64,000 nt of DNA from an uncultured Lachnospiraceae bacterium. GTDB lineage: Bacteria > Bacillota > Clostridia > Lachnospirales > Lachnospiraceae. The translations under genes were made by a program, and so were the position numbers. The stretch lies in NCBI GenBank assembly GCA_947643615.1, contig CANRWO010000014.1, positions 1 to 64,000 of the forward strand, in the 5' to 3' direction. Under the pieces are notes generated by a model. It was not told the DNA's origin. It saw nothing but the letters and a program-made list of their open reading frames with translations, and made no database searches. Below, in pieces: positions 42,150 to 50,493 of this stretch (positions within the stretch are counted from its first letter, which is position 1; each line of letters starts with the position of its first letter).

Positions 42150-42196
42150 TGCCGGTTGACAACTACCAAGTGCGCTTGGAAATTTGTCAACCGGCA
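42150..42196 (-). terminator. Orphan hairpin terminator
   Basis: Perfect 13-bp arms TGCCGGTTGACAA / TTGTCAACCGGCA with a nested CCAAG-TGCG-CTTGG stem. On the minus strand it is followed by TTTTTGCT, a good terminator. No minus-strand gene is visible upstream of it; the 41917-42396 gap otherwise holds only the permease promoter. Confidence 0.6.
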
Positions 42197-42287
42197 GTTG
42201 CATACGGCCTCTTTCACCCAATATTCTGCCTGGCAAAGACACCATAATCCTTTTTAACGGCCTTTTACCAAACCTTGGAGAAGGCTC

Positions 42288-42316
42288 TTGCAATTTTCGG
42301 TTCCACAGGCTATATT
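42288..42316 (+). promoter_or_regulatory. Predicted promoter of the anion permease gene
   Basis: TTGCAA (42288-42293), 17-bp spacer, TATATT (42311-42316), 80 bp before the start. Confidence 0.6.
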
Positions 42317-42396
42317 AAATTCAATGCGGTATGTTTTGTATGGATCTGCCACACAGCATACCCCAAACCCGTAACAGAAAAGGATTGGTTGAGAAA

Positions 42397-43518
42397 ATGA
42401 GAAAACTGGCCGCTTTTTTTCGGAAAGAAACCGTATTGTGCATTGCCGCGCTGCTGGCCCTGATATCGGCTGTATTTGTGCCGCCTTCTGCCGAATACAT
42501 CTCTTACCTGGACTTCCGCGTGCTGGCGCTGTTGTTCTGCCTGATGTTAGTGGTTTCCGGCCTGCAGAACATCGGAGCGTTCCGTTTCCTGGGCATCTCC
42601 GTCCTGAAAAAGGCCGCTGATACCCGCCAGCTGACGCTGCTGCTGGTGGGACTGTGTTTCCTGTCCAGTATGCTGATCACCAATGATGTGGCCTTGATTA
42701 CCTTTGTGCCTTTTGCCATTATGCTTCTCTCCATGGCAGGACAGGAAAAGCTGACCATTTCCGTAGTGGTCCTCCAAACCGTCGCGGCCAACCTGGGAAG
42801 TATGCTGACTCCCATCGGCAATCCCCAGAACCTATACCTCTATTCCTCCTACCGCCTGTCCATGGGGCAGTTTATCCTGTATATGCTGCCTCTGACACTG
42901 GTTTCCTTTATCCTGTTATTCATTGCCGCAATGCTTTTACCGAAGGAGGAACTGGATCTCCATACGGCGCAGACCCCCTCGCCTCCCCAGAGGAGGAAAT
43001 TATGCTGTTATATTGCTTTATTTTTGGTCTGTATCTGCTGCGTCCTGCGGCTCCTGCCCTGGCAGGCAATGCTGGGAGTGCTGGTGGTTTCCGTATTCTT
43101 GATTGACAGGAGCATTTTCCGGTCGGCTGACTATTTTCTGCTGCTTACCTTTGTATGCTTTTTCCTCTTTATCGGGAACATGGAGAGGATTCCTGCCGTC
43201 TCGGAGTTCCTGCACCAGGTGATAAGCGGGAAGGAATTGCTCATGGGCGCTCTCTTAAGCCAATGCATAAGCAATGTCCCCGCTGCAATCCTGCTGTCAG
43301 GCTTTACATCCAACGCCCGCCCGCTTTTGTATGGGGTAAACATCGGCGGACTGGGTACATTGGTAGCCTCCCTGGCCAGCGTGATCTCCTTCAAAAGCTA
43401 CGGCAATACGAAAGATGCCCGAAAAGGCAGTTATATGAAAGTGTTCACTTTCTATAACATAGTGTTCCTTGCCATTTTGTACGCTGCTGCCCTCCTGCTG
43501 CTGCACATATGGCCGTAA
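42397..43518 (+). CDS. SLC13/CitMHS-type anion permease
   Basis: 373 residues and about ten helices. The two re-entrant signatures of the ion transporter superfamily are present: LITNDVALITFVPF ... TPIGNPQNLY in the first half and CISNVPAAILLSGF in the second. Such carriers move dicarboxylates, citrate, sulfate or arsenite with sodium or protons; the substrate cannot be told. The ATG at 42397 is used; the AAAAGGA upstream is 12 bases away, so a TTG 12 bases earlier is an alternative. Followed by the M42 peptidase gene after 157 bp. Confidence 0.85.
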   Translation: MRKLAAFFRKETVLCIAALLALISAVFVPPSAEYISYLDFRVLALLFCLMLVVSGLQNIGAFRFLGISVLKKAADTRQLTLLLVGLCFLSSMLITNDVALITFVPFAIMLLSMAGQEKLTISVVVLQTVAANLGSMLTPIGNPQNLYLYSSYRLSMGQFILYMLPLTLVSFILLFIAAMLLPKEELDLHTAQTPSPPQRRKLCCYIALFLVCICCVLRLLPWQAMLGVLVVSVFLIDRSIFRSADYFLLLTFVCFFLFIGNMERIPAVSEFLHQVISGKELLMGALLSQCISNVPAAILLSGFTSNARPLLYGVNIGGLGTLVASLASVISFKSYGNTKDARKGSYMKVFTFYNIVFLAILYAAALLLLHIWP

Positions 43519-43675
43519 CTACGCGGCACTAAGCCAACCCGGTGGCTTGGCCCATTGCCCGCGGAAATCAAGACTGTTTTCATGCGCTCCGAAGTGTGGC
43601 TGAAATGCTTTCTGTCAGATGTACAATACCATTTGCAGGAGCAAGCACGCTCCAAAGCGCAGAAATGAGGTGTAT

Positions 43676-44701
43676 ATGGAAAAATATATGGATTATGTCA
43701 TTCAACAGCTGGCCGCGCTTCTGGCCATCGACAGCCCTTCCGGTTTTACGGACAATGTCACAGGCTACCTGATGGAGGAATACTCCCGCCTGGGTTATGC
43801 CCCCTCCAGGACAAAAAAGGGCGGAGTCCTCGTAGAATTGGGCGGCCATGGAAATGCCCTGCTGACCATGGCCCATGTGGATACATTGGGCGCTATGGTG
43901 GCGGAAGTAAAAGAAAACGGCAGGCTGCGGCTTGTTCCAGTAGGGGGCCTGAATGCCAACAACATTGAAACGGAAAACTGCCGTGTCTATACCCTGGAAG
44001 GCACAATTTATGAGGGAACCATACAGCTGAAGGACGCCTCCATCCATGTAAACGGGGAATACCAAAACACCGAGCGGACCTTTGACTCCATAGAGCTTCT
44101 GCTGGACGAAGACGCCCGGGACAGGGAATCCGTGAAGAAGCTGGGGATTACCAACGGCAGTTTCGTATGCCTTGACCCGCGCACGCGGATCACTCCGTCC
44201 GGTTACATCAAAAGCCGTTTTCTGGACGACAAACTGAGCAGCGCCATCCTTCTGGGGTACGCCAGATACCTCAGGGAGGAGCATGTGACGCCGAACCGAA
44301 AAGTCTACCATCACATTACGGTCTTCGAGGAAACGGGACACGGCGGATGCGGGTCTGTCCCCGGGGACGTGGAGGAACTGCTTTCCGTAGATATGGGATG
44401 TGTGGGAGAAGGATTGGAATGCAGCGAGAAACAGGTTTCCATCTGTGTGAAGGACGGCCACGGCCCTTACCACTATGATACCGTAAAGGCTTTGGTCAAC
44501 GCCGCCAAAAAGAACCATATTGACTATGCGGCAGATGTATATCCCTATTATGGCTCCGATGCGGATGCCGCCCTTCGCGCAGGCATTGACGCCAGACACG
44601 GCCTTATCGGCCCCGGGGTATACGCTTCCCATGGCTATGAGCGTTCCCACCGGGAGGGTGTGATGAACACCCTGAAATTGCTGAAAGCTTATTTAGGCTA
44701 G
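43676..44701 (+). CDS. M42 family metallopeptidase (glutamyl aminopeptidase-like)
   Basis: 341 residues. M42 motifs: MAHVDTLGAMV (His67, Asp69), a bridging Asp in SRFLDDKLSSAIL, the catalytic EETGHGG and a terminal His in YASHGYERSHREG. A two-metal cytoplasmic aminopeptidase, often working as a large tetrahedral complex. TGAGG precedes the ATG at 43676 (spacing 6). The stop codon TAG lies inside the terminal repeat of a MITE (44698-44863), so the element defines the end of the protein. Confidence 0.9.
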   Translation: MEKYMDYVIQQLAALLAIDSPSGFTDNVTGYLMEEYSRLGYAPSRTKKGGVLVELGGHGNALLTMAHVDTLGAMVAEVKENGRLRLVPVGGLNANNIETENCRVYTLEGTIYEGTIQLKDASIHVNGEYQNTERTFDSIELLLDEDARDRESVKKLGITNGSFVCLDPRTRITPSGYIKSRFLDDKLSSAILLGYARYLREEHVTPNRKVYHHITVFEETGHGGCGSVPGDVEELLSVDMGCVGEGLECSEKQVSICVKDGHGPYHYDTVKALVNAAKKNHIDYAADVYPYYGSDADAALRAGIDARHGLIGPGVYASHGYERSHREGVMNTLKLLKAYLG

Positions 44702-44863
44702 TACAGCATTGCGTTAATCTTGCAGTAAATCAGTGCTTGATGTTTGCGTCAGCGTAAGGCGGAGGAAGGAGGCGATGCGGTGGCATCGTTGACTGACGAC
44801 AACGCGGCGATGGCGTGAACAGCGAGTGCTGATTACTCAAGAATTAATGCAACGATGTACTAG
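44698..44863. mobile_element. MITE family B, intact long-hairpin copy
   Basis: 166 bp. Ends CTAGTACAGCATTGCGTTAAT and the complement of CTAGTACATCGTTGCATTAAT; the whole element folds into one imperfect hairpin. Core GAGGCGATGCGGTGGCATCG is shared with 46724-46889. A TA dinucleotide borders each end, as in mariner/IS630-type insertions. Confidence 0.8.
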
Positions 44864-44910
44864 TATTACTTTCAGCTAAATAGCGCAGAATGAATGGTAC
44901 AGTACACTAG
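44861..44910. repeat. Internally deleted MITE family B remnant
   Basis: Reads TAGTATTACTTTCAGC ... GCGCAGAATGAATGG ... ACAGTACACTAG: the left and right ends of the family with the middle lost. It directly abuts the intact copy. Confidence 0.55.
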
Positions 44911-44957
44911 AACTTATTGAGATTACAGCTTGTTTGAAGTCTTAGTAACGTGCCGTT

Positions 44958-45692
44958 TTAATAGTCCACGCCTACCAGGCACAGTCCCTGTGCCTGGGCG
45001 GTAGGGCCGGCCTTCTGCCTGTCTTTCGATTCCAGCACGGCGGATATCTCCTCACAGGTCATCCTGCCGTAACCCGCTTCCAGCAGAGTCCCCACCATAA
45101 TACGCACCATATTCTGTAAAAAGCCGTTTCCGTGAAACGTAAAAGTGATATAGCTTCCCCTGCGGGTAATTTCGATCCGGTCCACACAGCGCACCGTTGT
45201 TTTCTTCATCCTGGGGTTCGCACAGAAATTCCGAAAATCATGTTCTCCCTTTAATAAATCCGCAGCCTGGAGCATTTTCTCCAAATCCGGTTTTTCCTCC
45301 AGGCGGGTGACATATTTCCTGTCAAAAACGGATTTCACCTCTCCGTCACAGCAGGTATAACAATATGTCTTCCCCACCGCATTATAGCGTGCATGGAACC
45401 TTGGGGAAGCCTCCCTGACCTCTTTTACGGCAATGTCATCCGGCAGGTAGCGGTTCAGATATGCCCGGATCTCCTCTTCGGGCAATTCCGTATCCATGCA
45501 GGCGTTGGCTACCATGCCCCGTGCATGCACCCCTGCGTCGGTACGCCCGGCGCCTATGACCTCTACTTCCGCCTGGCACATCAGGGACAATACCTTCTCC
45601 AGCTTGCCCTGAATCGTCTCACGGCCCGGCTGCCTCTGCCAGCCATAGTAACGGCTGCCGTCATATTCAATCAACATCTTATAATTTTTCAT
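44958..45692 (-). CDS. truA: tRNA pseudouridine(38-40) synthase TruA
   Basis: 244 residues, normal length. Catalytic Asp52 in GAGRTDAGVHARG; other TruA motifs are FRNFCANPRMKKTTVR and NGFLQNMVRIMVGTLLEAG. It makes pseudouridine at positions 38-40 of tRNA anticodon arms. AGGATAATCC precedes the start. Confidence 0.95.
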   Translation of the reverse strand: MKNYKMLIEYDGSRYYGWQRQPGRETIQGKLEKVLSLMCQAEVEVIGAGRTDAGVHARGMVANACMDTELPEEEIRAYLNRYLPDDIAVKEVREASPRFHARYNAVGKTYCYTCCDGEVKSVFDRKYVTRLEEKPDLEKMLQAADLLKGEHDFRNFCANPRMKKTTVRCVDRIEITRRGSYITFTFHGNGFLQNMVRIMVGTLLEAGYGRMTCEEISAVLESKDRQKAGPTAQAQGLCLVGVDY

Positions 45693-45730
45693 GGATTATC
45701 CTAACCTTTGCAGTATTGTTTTATGGCGCT

Positions 45731-46687
45731 TTACCCTTCCTTGTTTATAAAACGGCAAAAATTCCAGGAAAAGAAAGGGTGGTACACAATTGTGACACCT
45801 TCTATTTTTTTATGTTCTCGCTGAGGATTCTCCAGGACACAGATATTCTCCCTGCGCCTTACCAATTCGAGCATTTCCTGCTCCGCTTCGCAAAAGACGC
45901 CATAATCCGTAAAAAGATAATCTGCCATCATGCCCACATCCTGCAAAATGTCATATGGGATAAAAGATATCTTGTACATGTTAAGAAGTGTCATCAGCGC
46001 CTCCTCCCGATATGGATTGCTGAATTTCGCGCTGACTTTCGGACTTCTTCCGTTCTCCGGCAGCTTTATCACCGCCGCCGGCGCAGGATCCTCTATCCTT
46101 TGCTGAACGGCAAACCAAAATTCACTGCCTCTTCCTTCCTCGCTTTTTACCCGGATTTCACCGCCCATCCGACGGATCAGCCTCTGGGAGACATACAGGC
46201 TGTTTCCGGCTGACTCCTGCCCTTCACCCGGGCGATGTGCCCTCCGAAAAGAAAAAAGGCGCTCTATCTCTTGTTGGCTGATGCCTTTCCCGGTATCTTT
46301 GACAGAAACGTGCATCTCCATCGTATCGTTCTCCGTCACGGGATACACTTTGAGCAATAACCTGACATATCCTGTTTCTGCATATTGAATCCCATTCTCC
46401 AGGAGCGACATCATAACCTGGCGGAGCCTTTTCTCGTCGCCATACAGTTTTGCAGGCAGGTTCTTATCTATATCAAAGATCAGTTCCACCGATTTATTCC
46501 CTATTTGCCTGAGACAGTCCTGTCCCATATTTTCCAACATCACAAGAGGCTCATAGATACCCTCTATGAGCTTAGGCTTAATAAAACAGAATTTTGCCGA
46601 TTCAGGCAATCTGCTAATGTACAATGCCAACAGCAGGCAAGCCACTATGATTCCGGCCAGCAATAATCCGAGCCACAGACTTCCCAT
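45731..46687 (-). CDS. Histidine-kinase-like ATPase without phosphoacceptor domain
   Basis: 318 residues. One N-terminal membrane helix (LWLGLLLAGIIVACLLLALY), then directly a HATPase domain: N box RLRQVMMSLLENGIQYAE, G1 VKDTGKGIS, G2-like region GEGQESAGNSLYVSQRLIRR. No HisKA segment or H-box is visible before it. The C-terminal ~110 residues (SPKVSAKFSNPYREEALMTL onward) resemble a degenerate receiver-like fold without phosphoacceptor Asp. No response regulator is adjacent. May be a regulator or remnant of a hybrid kinase. AGGAG precedes the ATG. Confidence 0.65.
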   Translation of the reverse strand: MGSLWLGLLLAGIIVACLLLALYISRLPESAKFCFIKPKLIEGIYEPLVMLENMGQDCLRQIGNKSVELIFDIDKNLPAKLYGDEKRLRQVMMSLLENGIQYAETGYVRLLLKVYPVTENDTMEMHVSVKDTGKGISQQEIERLFSFRRAHRPGEGQESAGNSLYVSQRLIRRMGGEIRVKSEEGRGSEFWFAVQQRIEDPAPAAVIKLPENGRSPKVSAKFSNPYREEALMTLLNMYKISFIPYDILQDVGMMADYLFTDYGVFCEAEQEMLELVRRRENICVLENPQREHKKIEGVTIVYHPFFSWNFCRFINKEG

Positions 46688-46723
46688 TGGTATTCTCCTA
46701 TTATTGTGTTCCCGTCTTTCTCT

Positions 46724-46889
46724 CTAGTATAATCCACCTAAATTATCCCTATGTTTCGCTGGTTTAAATTTCCACCTGACTGCGTTGGCTTCACTCAACG
46801 ATGCCACCGCATCGCCTCGTTCAGCCGCCTTGCAGGCTGAAAATTTATCCTGCGCCAAACATACGGGCAATTAGGGTGTATTATACTAG
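46724..46889. mobile_element. MITE family B, intact copy
   Basis: 166 bp. Perfect-start terminal repeats CTAGTATAATCCACC and the complement of CTAGTATAATACACC, extending imperfectly to about 48 bp each. Core GATGCCACCGCATCGCC and AGCCGCCTTGCAGGCTGAAA are shared with the other copies. It fills most of the 46688-46979 gap. Confidence 0.8.
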
Positions 46890-46979
46890 TTTACATTAGG
46901 TTATTTCCAAAAGTCAATAGCGGCAGTATTTTCCATGGCTGAACAGGTAACGGCAGTTACAATGGCCAAACCCGTCCGT

Positions 46980-47777
46980 TCATAAAAGCCGCTGCTTCGG
47001 CAGCCGGTCTTTTATGTTACACATGTATTTGGCCATCTGTCTTCGTATGGCTGCAAAATCTTTCTCCGTTTCAGGGTTATCCGACGGGAAATCCATGAGC
47101 CGCCCCAGGTATCCCTGCTCCTCCACCATTTGAAGGCTGGCAGGGAATACCAGCTCAAACACCAATGAGATATGCCCTACCACATTATCCACCGCAGTCC
47201 TCTTTAAGGCTCTCAACACCGCATGGCCTTCCTGAAAGGCCTGTAAAACCTGAGGCGTCACAGCCTCACTCCGCAGAACCTCAGTGGGGACATTGTAGAT
47301 CTCTTCCAGAGGCGTTTCCACATTTACCCTCAATATGTCCACCTTATCCGCATCCCTGAGTATGTCGGCAAACATCTTCGTCCTTTTGTCATATTCTTCG
47401 GGAACCCTGTATGCGCTGTGGCAGGAAACCACCTTCCGCAAAAGGCCGTCTTCACTCCCATCCTCCGCATAGTCCCGGATCCTTCCCTGCCCGAAAAGGA
47501 TCTCCGCCCCATACATGGCATGGTCGATGGACTCCGCGTCAATAAATGTCCCATAATTGCGGAGCTGCTCAAAACGCCCCACGTCATGGAGCAGTCCACA
47601 GAACCAGGCAAGGTCTGTGTCTTCCCGGGACAACCCCAACGACCCGGCTATTCCCTGGCAGAACCCTGCCACCCGGTAGGTGTGTTCGATTTTCAGTTTT
47701 ACCTTAGGGTCTTCTATATCATAGTCCTTCACATAAGCGGAAAAAGCGCCCAAAGCTTTCTGTCTGTCAATCTGCAT
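46980..47777 (-). CDS. HD domain phosphohydrolase
   Basis: 265 residues. HD-domain metal ligands: His in KIEHTYRVAGF, the HD pair in FCGLLHDVGRFEQ, a later His in DHAMYGAEIL and Asp in LRDADKVDILR. The family cleaves nucleotides or phosphodiesters; substrate unknown. AGGAGG precedes the ATG, and a promoter lies at 47828-47856. Confidence 0.85.
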   Translation of the reverse strand: MQIDRQKALGAFSAYVKDYDIEDPKVKLKIEHTYRVAGFCQGIAGSLGLSREDTDLAWFCGLLHDVGRFEQLRNYGTFIDAESIDHAMYGAEILFGQGRIRDYAEDGSEDGLLRKVVSCHSAYRVPEEYDKRTKMFADILRDADKVDILRVNVETPLEEIYNVPTEVLRSEAVTPQVLQAFQEGHAVLRALKRTAVDNVVGHISLVFELVFPASLQMVEEQGYLGRLMDFPSDNPETEKDFAAIRRQMAKYMCNIKDRLPKQRLL

Positions 47778-47827
47778 AGCAGCCTCCTGCCCAAGATTTG
47801 CCTTCGCAAATCTCCGTTTCCAGGATT

Positions 47828-47856
47828 ATTATACTCTTAAGAAGGACTTACGTAAA
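47828..47856 (-). promoter_or_regulatory. Predicted promoter of the HD-domain gene
   Basis: TTTACG (47851-47856), 17-bp spacer, TATAAT (47828-47833) on the minus strand. Confidence 0.55.
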
Positions 47857-47910
47857 GAGGGCACTGCTTCTTGTAAGGTAAAACAGCACTGTTTTGCCCC
47901 CTTTTTTCAT

Positions 47911-47961
47911 AAAAAAATCCCTCCCGGCCAACAAGCTTTCATATGCCTGCCCGCCAGGGAG
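47911..47961 (-). terminator. Terminator of the amino acid ABC operon
   Basis: A GC-rich hairpin (TCCCTGGC paired with GCCGGGA, one bulge) followed by TTTTTTT on the minus strand, about 40 bp past the ATPase stop. Confidence 0.6.
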
Positions 47962-48001
47962 AGAACTATCTGCAACCCTACAGCACACTAATATAACCGA
48001 A

Positions 48002-48796
48002 CTAATGATTTCCTTCACATTTGTAACGGGACAAAAACTGCTTCGTCCGTTCCTCCCGGGGATGGTCAATCACCTGTCGGGATTCCCCTGCTTCCACAAT
48101 CACGCCGCCGTCCATAAAAATCACCTGATCCGCCACATCCCTGGCAAAGGCCATCTCATGCGTGACAATGATCATTGTGGTGTTCTGTTCCGCAAGTCCG
48201 CGGATCACCCTCAGCACCTCCCCGGTAAGCTCCGGGTCCAGTGCGGAAGTCGGTTCGTCAAAGCACAGGATATCCGGCTTTAACGCCAGCGCCCTGGCAA
48301 TGGCTACCCTTTGCTGCTGTCCCCCGGAGAGCTGATGTGGATAATGCCCCGTCCGCTCTGCAAGTCCCATCTGGGCCAGCAATCCCAAACTATGCTTCCT
48401 GATCTCCTCCTGGATTTCTCTTTTGTTTGATTTATAGTCCTCCCGCTCCTTTGCCAGCATTTCCTCCGCCAACATCACGTTTTCCAAAGCGGTGTACTGG
48501 GGGAACAGATGAAAGGACTGGAAGACCATGCCGAAATGGAGGCGCTTTTTCCGAAGCTCCTTTTCCCTTCCCACATGGGGCGCGGAACCATCAAACAGCA
48601 CTTCCCCCTTCACGGAAATGGTTCCCTGGTCCGGGGCCTCCAAAAAGTTCAGGCAACGCAGCAGCGTAGTCTTACCGGAACCGGAAGAACCGATAATGGC
48701 AAGCGCCTTCCCCTCTTCCAGGGAAAAGCTTACATCTTCCAAAACCTTAGTATTTCCGAAATGCTTCTCAATATGACTCACCTCTAAGATAGCCAT
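48002..48796 (-). CDS. Polar amino acid ABC transporter ATPase (GlnQ type)
   Basis: 264 residues. Walker A GSSGSGKTT, signature LSGGQQQR, Walker B ILCFDEPTSALDP and H-loop IVTHEMAFA. Contains an insertion near residue 105-125 (MLAKEREDYKSNKREIQEE), common in this subgroup. Third gene of the binding protein-permease-ATPase unit; AGGAGGAGG precedes the start. Confidence 0.92.
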   Translation of the reverse strand: MAILEVSHIEKHFGNTKVLEDVSFSLEEGKALAIIGSSGSGKTTLLRCLNFLEAPDQGTISVKGEVLFDGSAPHVGREKELRKKRLHFGMVFQSFHLFPQYTALENVMLAEEMLAKEREDYKSNKREIQEEIRKHSLGLLAQMGLAERTGHYPHQLSGGQQQRVAIARALALKPDILCFDEPTSALDPELTGEVLRVIRGLAEQNTTMIIVTHEMAFARDVADQVIFMDGGVIVEAGESRQVIDHPREERTKQFLSRYKCEGNH

Positions 48797-48842
48797 GGGA
48801 ACCTCCTCCTAAGTCCATGCCGCCAACCCGTTACGCTTCCTC

Positions 48843-49499
48843 TTAACGGAAATAGGATAACTTCTTTTCTATATAATTAAACAGAAGCGTCAGAAGGCCC
48901 ACAAATATCAAGTAGAATACCCCTGTATAGAATAAGGGCCATGTGATGCCTGCGGACTTCATAAAGGAATAGCCTGCAAAAGTAAGCTCATAGGCCGCAA
49001 TGATCCTGGCAAGGGAAGTATCCTTTACCAATGTAATGATCTCGTTGGACAGAGGCGGCACAACCCGTTTTACCATCTGGAGCAAAGTAATCTTGAAAAA
49101 GATCTGGCCCCTGGTCATCCCCAGCACCTGTCCTGCCTCACGCTGCCCCACCGGGACACCCTCGATGCCGCCCCGGAAAATGACCGAGAAGTAACAGGCA
49201 TAGTTAATGGAAAACGCCACCACGGTGGCAGTGATACGGCCCGCCTCGTTGCCGTTCCAGATATTATGCCCAAGCCACAGTCCCGGCCCATAGAAAATAA
49301 TGATCAGCTGCAGCATCAGAGGGGTCCCCCGTATCACCCAAACCAAAACCTGCAGCAGGAAACGCAGCGGCTTACATTTGTTCATTGTGCCCAAAGCCAT
49401 CAGCAAACCCAACGGCAGCGCAAAGATCAAAGTAAAAATAAAGATTTGAAAAGTAGTGGAAAGTCCGTTTAACAATTCCAGTGTTACTGTCCAGAACAT
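48843..49499 (-). CDS. Polar amino acid ABC transporter permease
   Basis: 218 residues, His/Glu/Gln/Arg/opine family. Five helices, with the family motif FRGGIEGVPVGQREAGQVLG and VKDTSLARIIAAYELTF. GAGGGAGAAC precedes the ATG, 21 bp after the binding protein stop. One permease only, so probably a homodimer. Confidence 0.9.
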   Translation of the reverse strand: MFWTVTLELLNGLSTTFQIFIFTLIFALPLGLLMALGTMNKCKPLRFLLQVLVWVIRGTPLMLQLIIIFYGPGLWLGHNIWNGNEAGRITATVVAFSINYACYFSVIFRGGIEGVPVGQREAGQVLGMTRGQIFFKITLLQMVKRVVPPLSNEIITLVKDTSLARIIAAYELTFAGYSFMKSAGITWPLFYTGVFYLIFVGLLTLLFNYIEKKLSYFR

Positions 49500-49520
49500 G
49501 TTCTCCCTCGCTATTTATGG

Positions 49521-50309
49521 CTATTTTACGGGAACCACTACCACCTGCGCATTTTTACAGTAGGCGTTGGTGCACTCCATGGCCGCTGTCACTTCCGCAG
49601 TTAAAGTCATCCCGTTCCATACCACGTCAATATTCTTGGACTCCAGCTCCATGATTTTATTATCCCAGTCAATGACAACAAACTGCGCTTCCACTCCCAG
49701 CTTGTCCGCTACCACCCGGGCCAGGTCCGCGTCAAAGCCAATCCACTGGCCGGAAGCATCCCTGTAATCCATGGGTTCGAATTCCGTGATTCCCACGATC
49801 AGGGTCCCTTTGCCCTGGATGTATGCCACATCCCCGTCCGCCGCTGCATCATAGGAACCCCCTGCCTGTTCTAACAAGGCCTCCTGGACGCCGTAAGTCT
49901 CGGCAATCTTTTGCATGGAACCGTCCCCATAGCTGTCAGCCAGCACCGCATTGATGTATTCCGCCAGATCGGAACCCTTACGGCAGCCTACACCGTATTC
50001 CTCGGTAGTCAGCTCCTCGGTATGGGTCAGATTGGGGTAGCTGGTGCCTTCCCCGATCATTGCACCTGCCATCAGCAGGTCGATAATTGCCGCATCGGAA
50101 GTGCCGGCGGCAACCTCCATCAAAGCGTCCGCCTGGGATGCCACGGAATTGACGGAATAACCCTGCTCCTGTGCCACAGCCTCCCCTGCGGATCCTGCTT
50201 CCACCGCATAAACCATACTCTTTGCGCCGCCCGACGCGGCGCTGTCCCCACAACCGGCCATGGAAAGTCCCATAGCCAGTACAAGCGCCAAAGCCAATTT
50301 CTTTTTCAT
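49521..50309 (-). CDS. Polar amino acid ABC transporter substrate-binding lipoprotein
   Basis: 262 residues. Signal peptide with lipobox SMAGC (ALVLAMGLSMAGCGDS), then a PBP type II domain; the classical start of the fold occurs late (GTLIVGITEFEPMDYRDASG at about 168), after a lobe that precedes it, suggesting a circularly permuted layout compared with HisJ-type proteins. The ATG at 50309 follows GGTAGGATT. A hairpin and leader repeat lie just upstream. Confidence 0.85.
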   Translation of the reverse strand: MKKKLALALVLAMGLSMAGCGDSAASGGAKSMVYAVEAGSAGEAVAQEQGYSVNSVASQADALMEVAAGTSDAAIIDLLMAGAMIGEGTSYPNLTHTEELTTEEYGVGCRKGSDLAEYINAVLADSYGDGSMQKIAETYGVQEALLEQAGGSYDAAADGDVAYIQGKGTLIVGITEFEPMDYRDASGQWIGFDADLARVVADKLGVEAQFVVIDWDNKIMELESKNIDVVWNGMTLTAEVTAAMECTNAYCKNAQVVVVPVK

Positions 50310-50312
50310 AAT

Positions 50313-50352
50313 CCTACCCTCGCCTTTCCCGCATGGGCCTTTCCCATGCGTT
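50313..50352 (-). repeat. GGGAAAGG leader repeat, hairpin form
   Basis: Minus strand: CGCATGGG-AAAGG-CCCATGCG, an 8-bp perfect stem, then GGGAAAGGCGAGGG and the binding-protein start 11 bases on. It shares the GCGGGAAAGGC core with the copies at 3.1, 37.1 and 60.0 kb. Confidence 0.6.
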
Positions 50353-50442
50353 CCCTCCGCTTTTCTCTTCGGCTCCTCTCCCGCAGGACTCTCATTACAT
50401 CTGCCTGCCGGCAGTGCTTCCTGCAGAATTCTCACTTTCTGG

Positions 50443-50471
50443 ATTTTAGCACATTAGCAGGATAAAGTAAA
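50443..50471 (-). promoter_or_regulatory. Predicted promoter of the amino acid ABC operon
   Basis: TTTACT (50466-50471), 17-bp spacer, TAAAAT (50443-50448) on the minus strand. Confidence 0.55.
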
Positions 50472-50493
50472 GGGGGAAGTTTTTACCCCTCCC

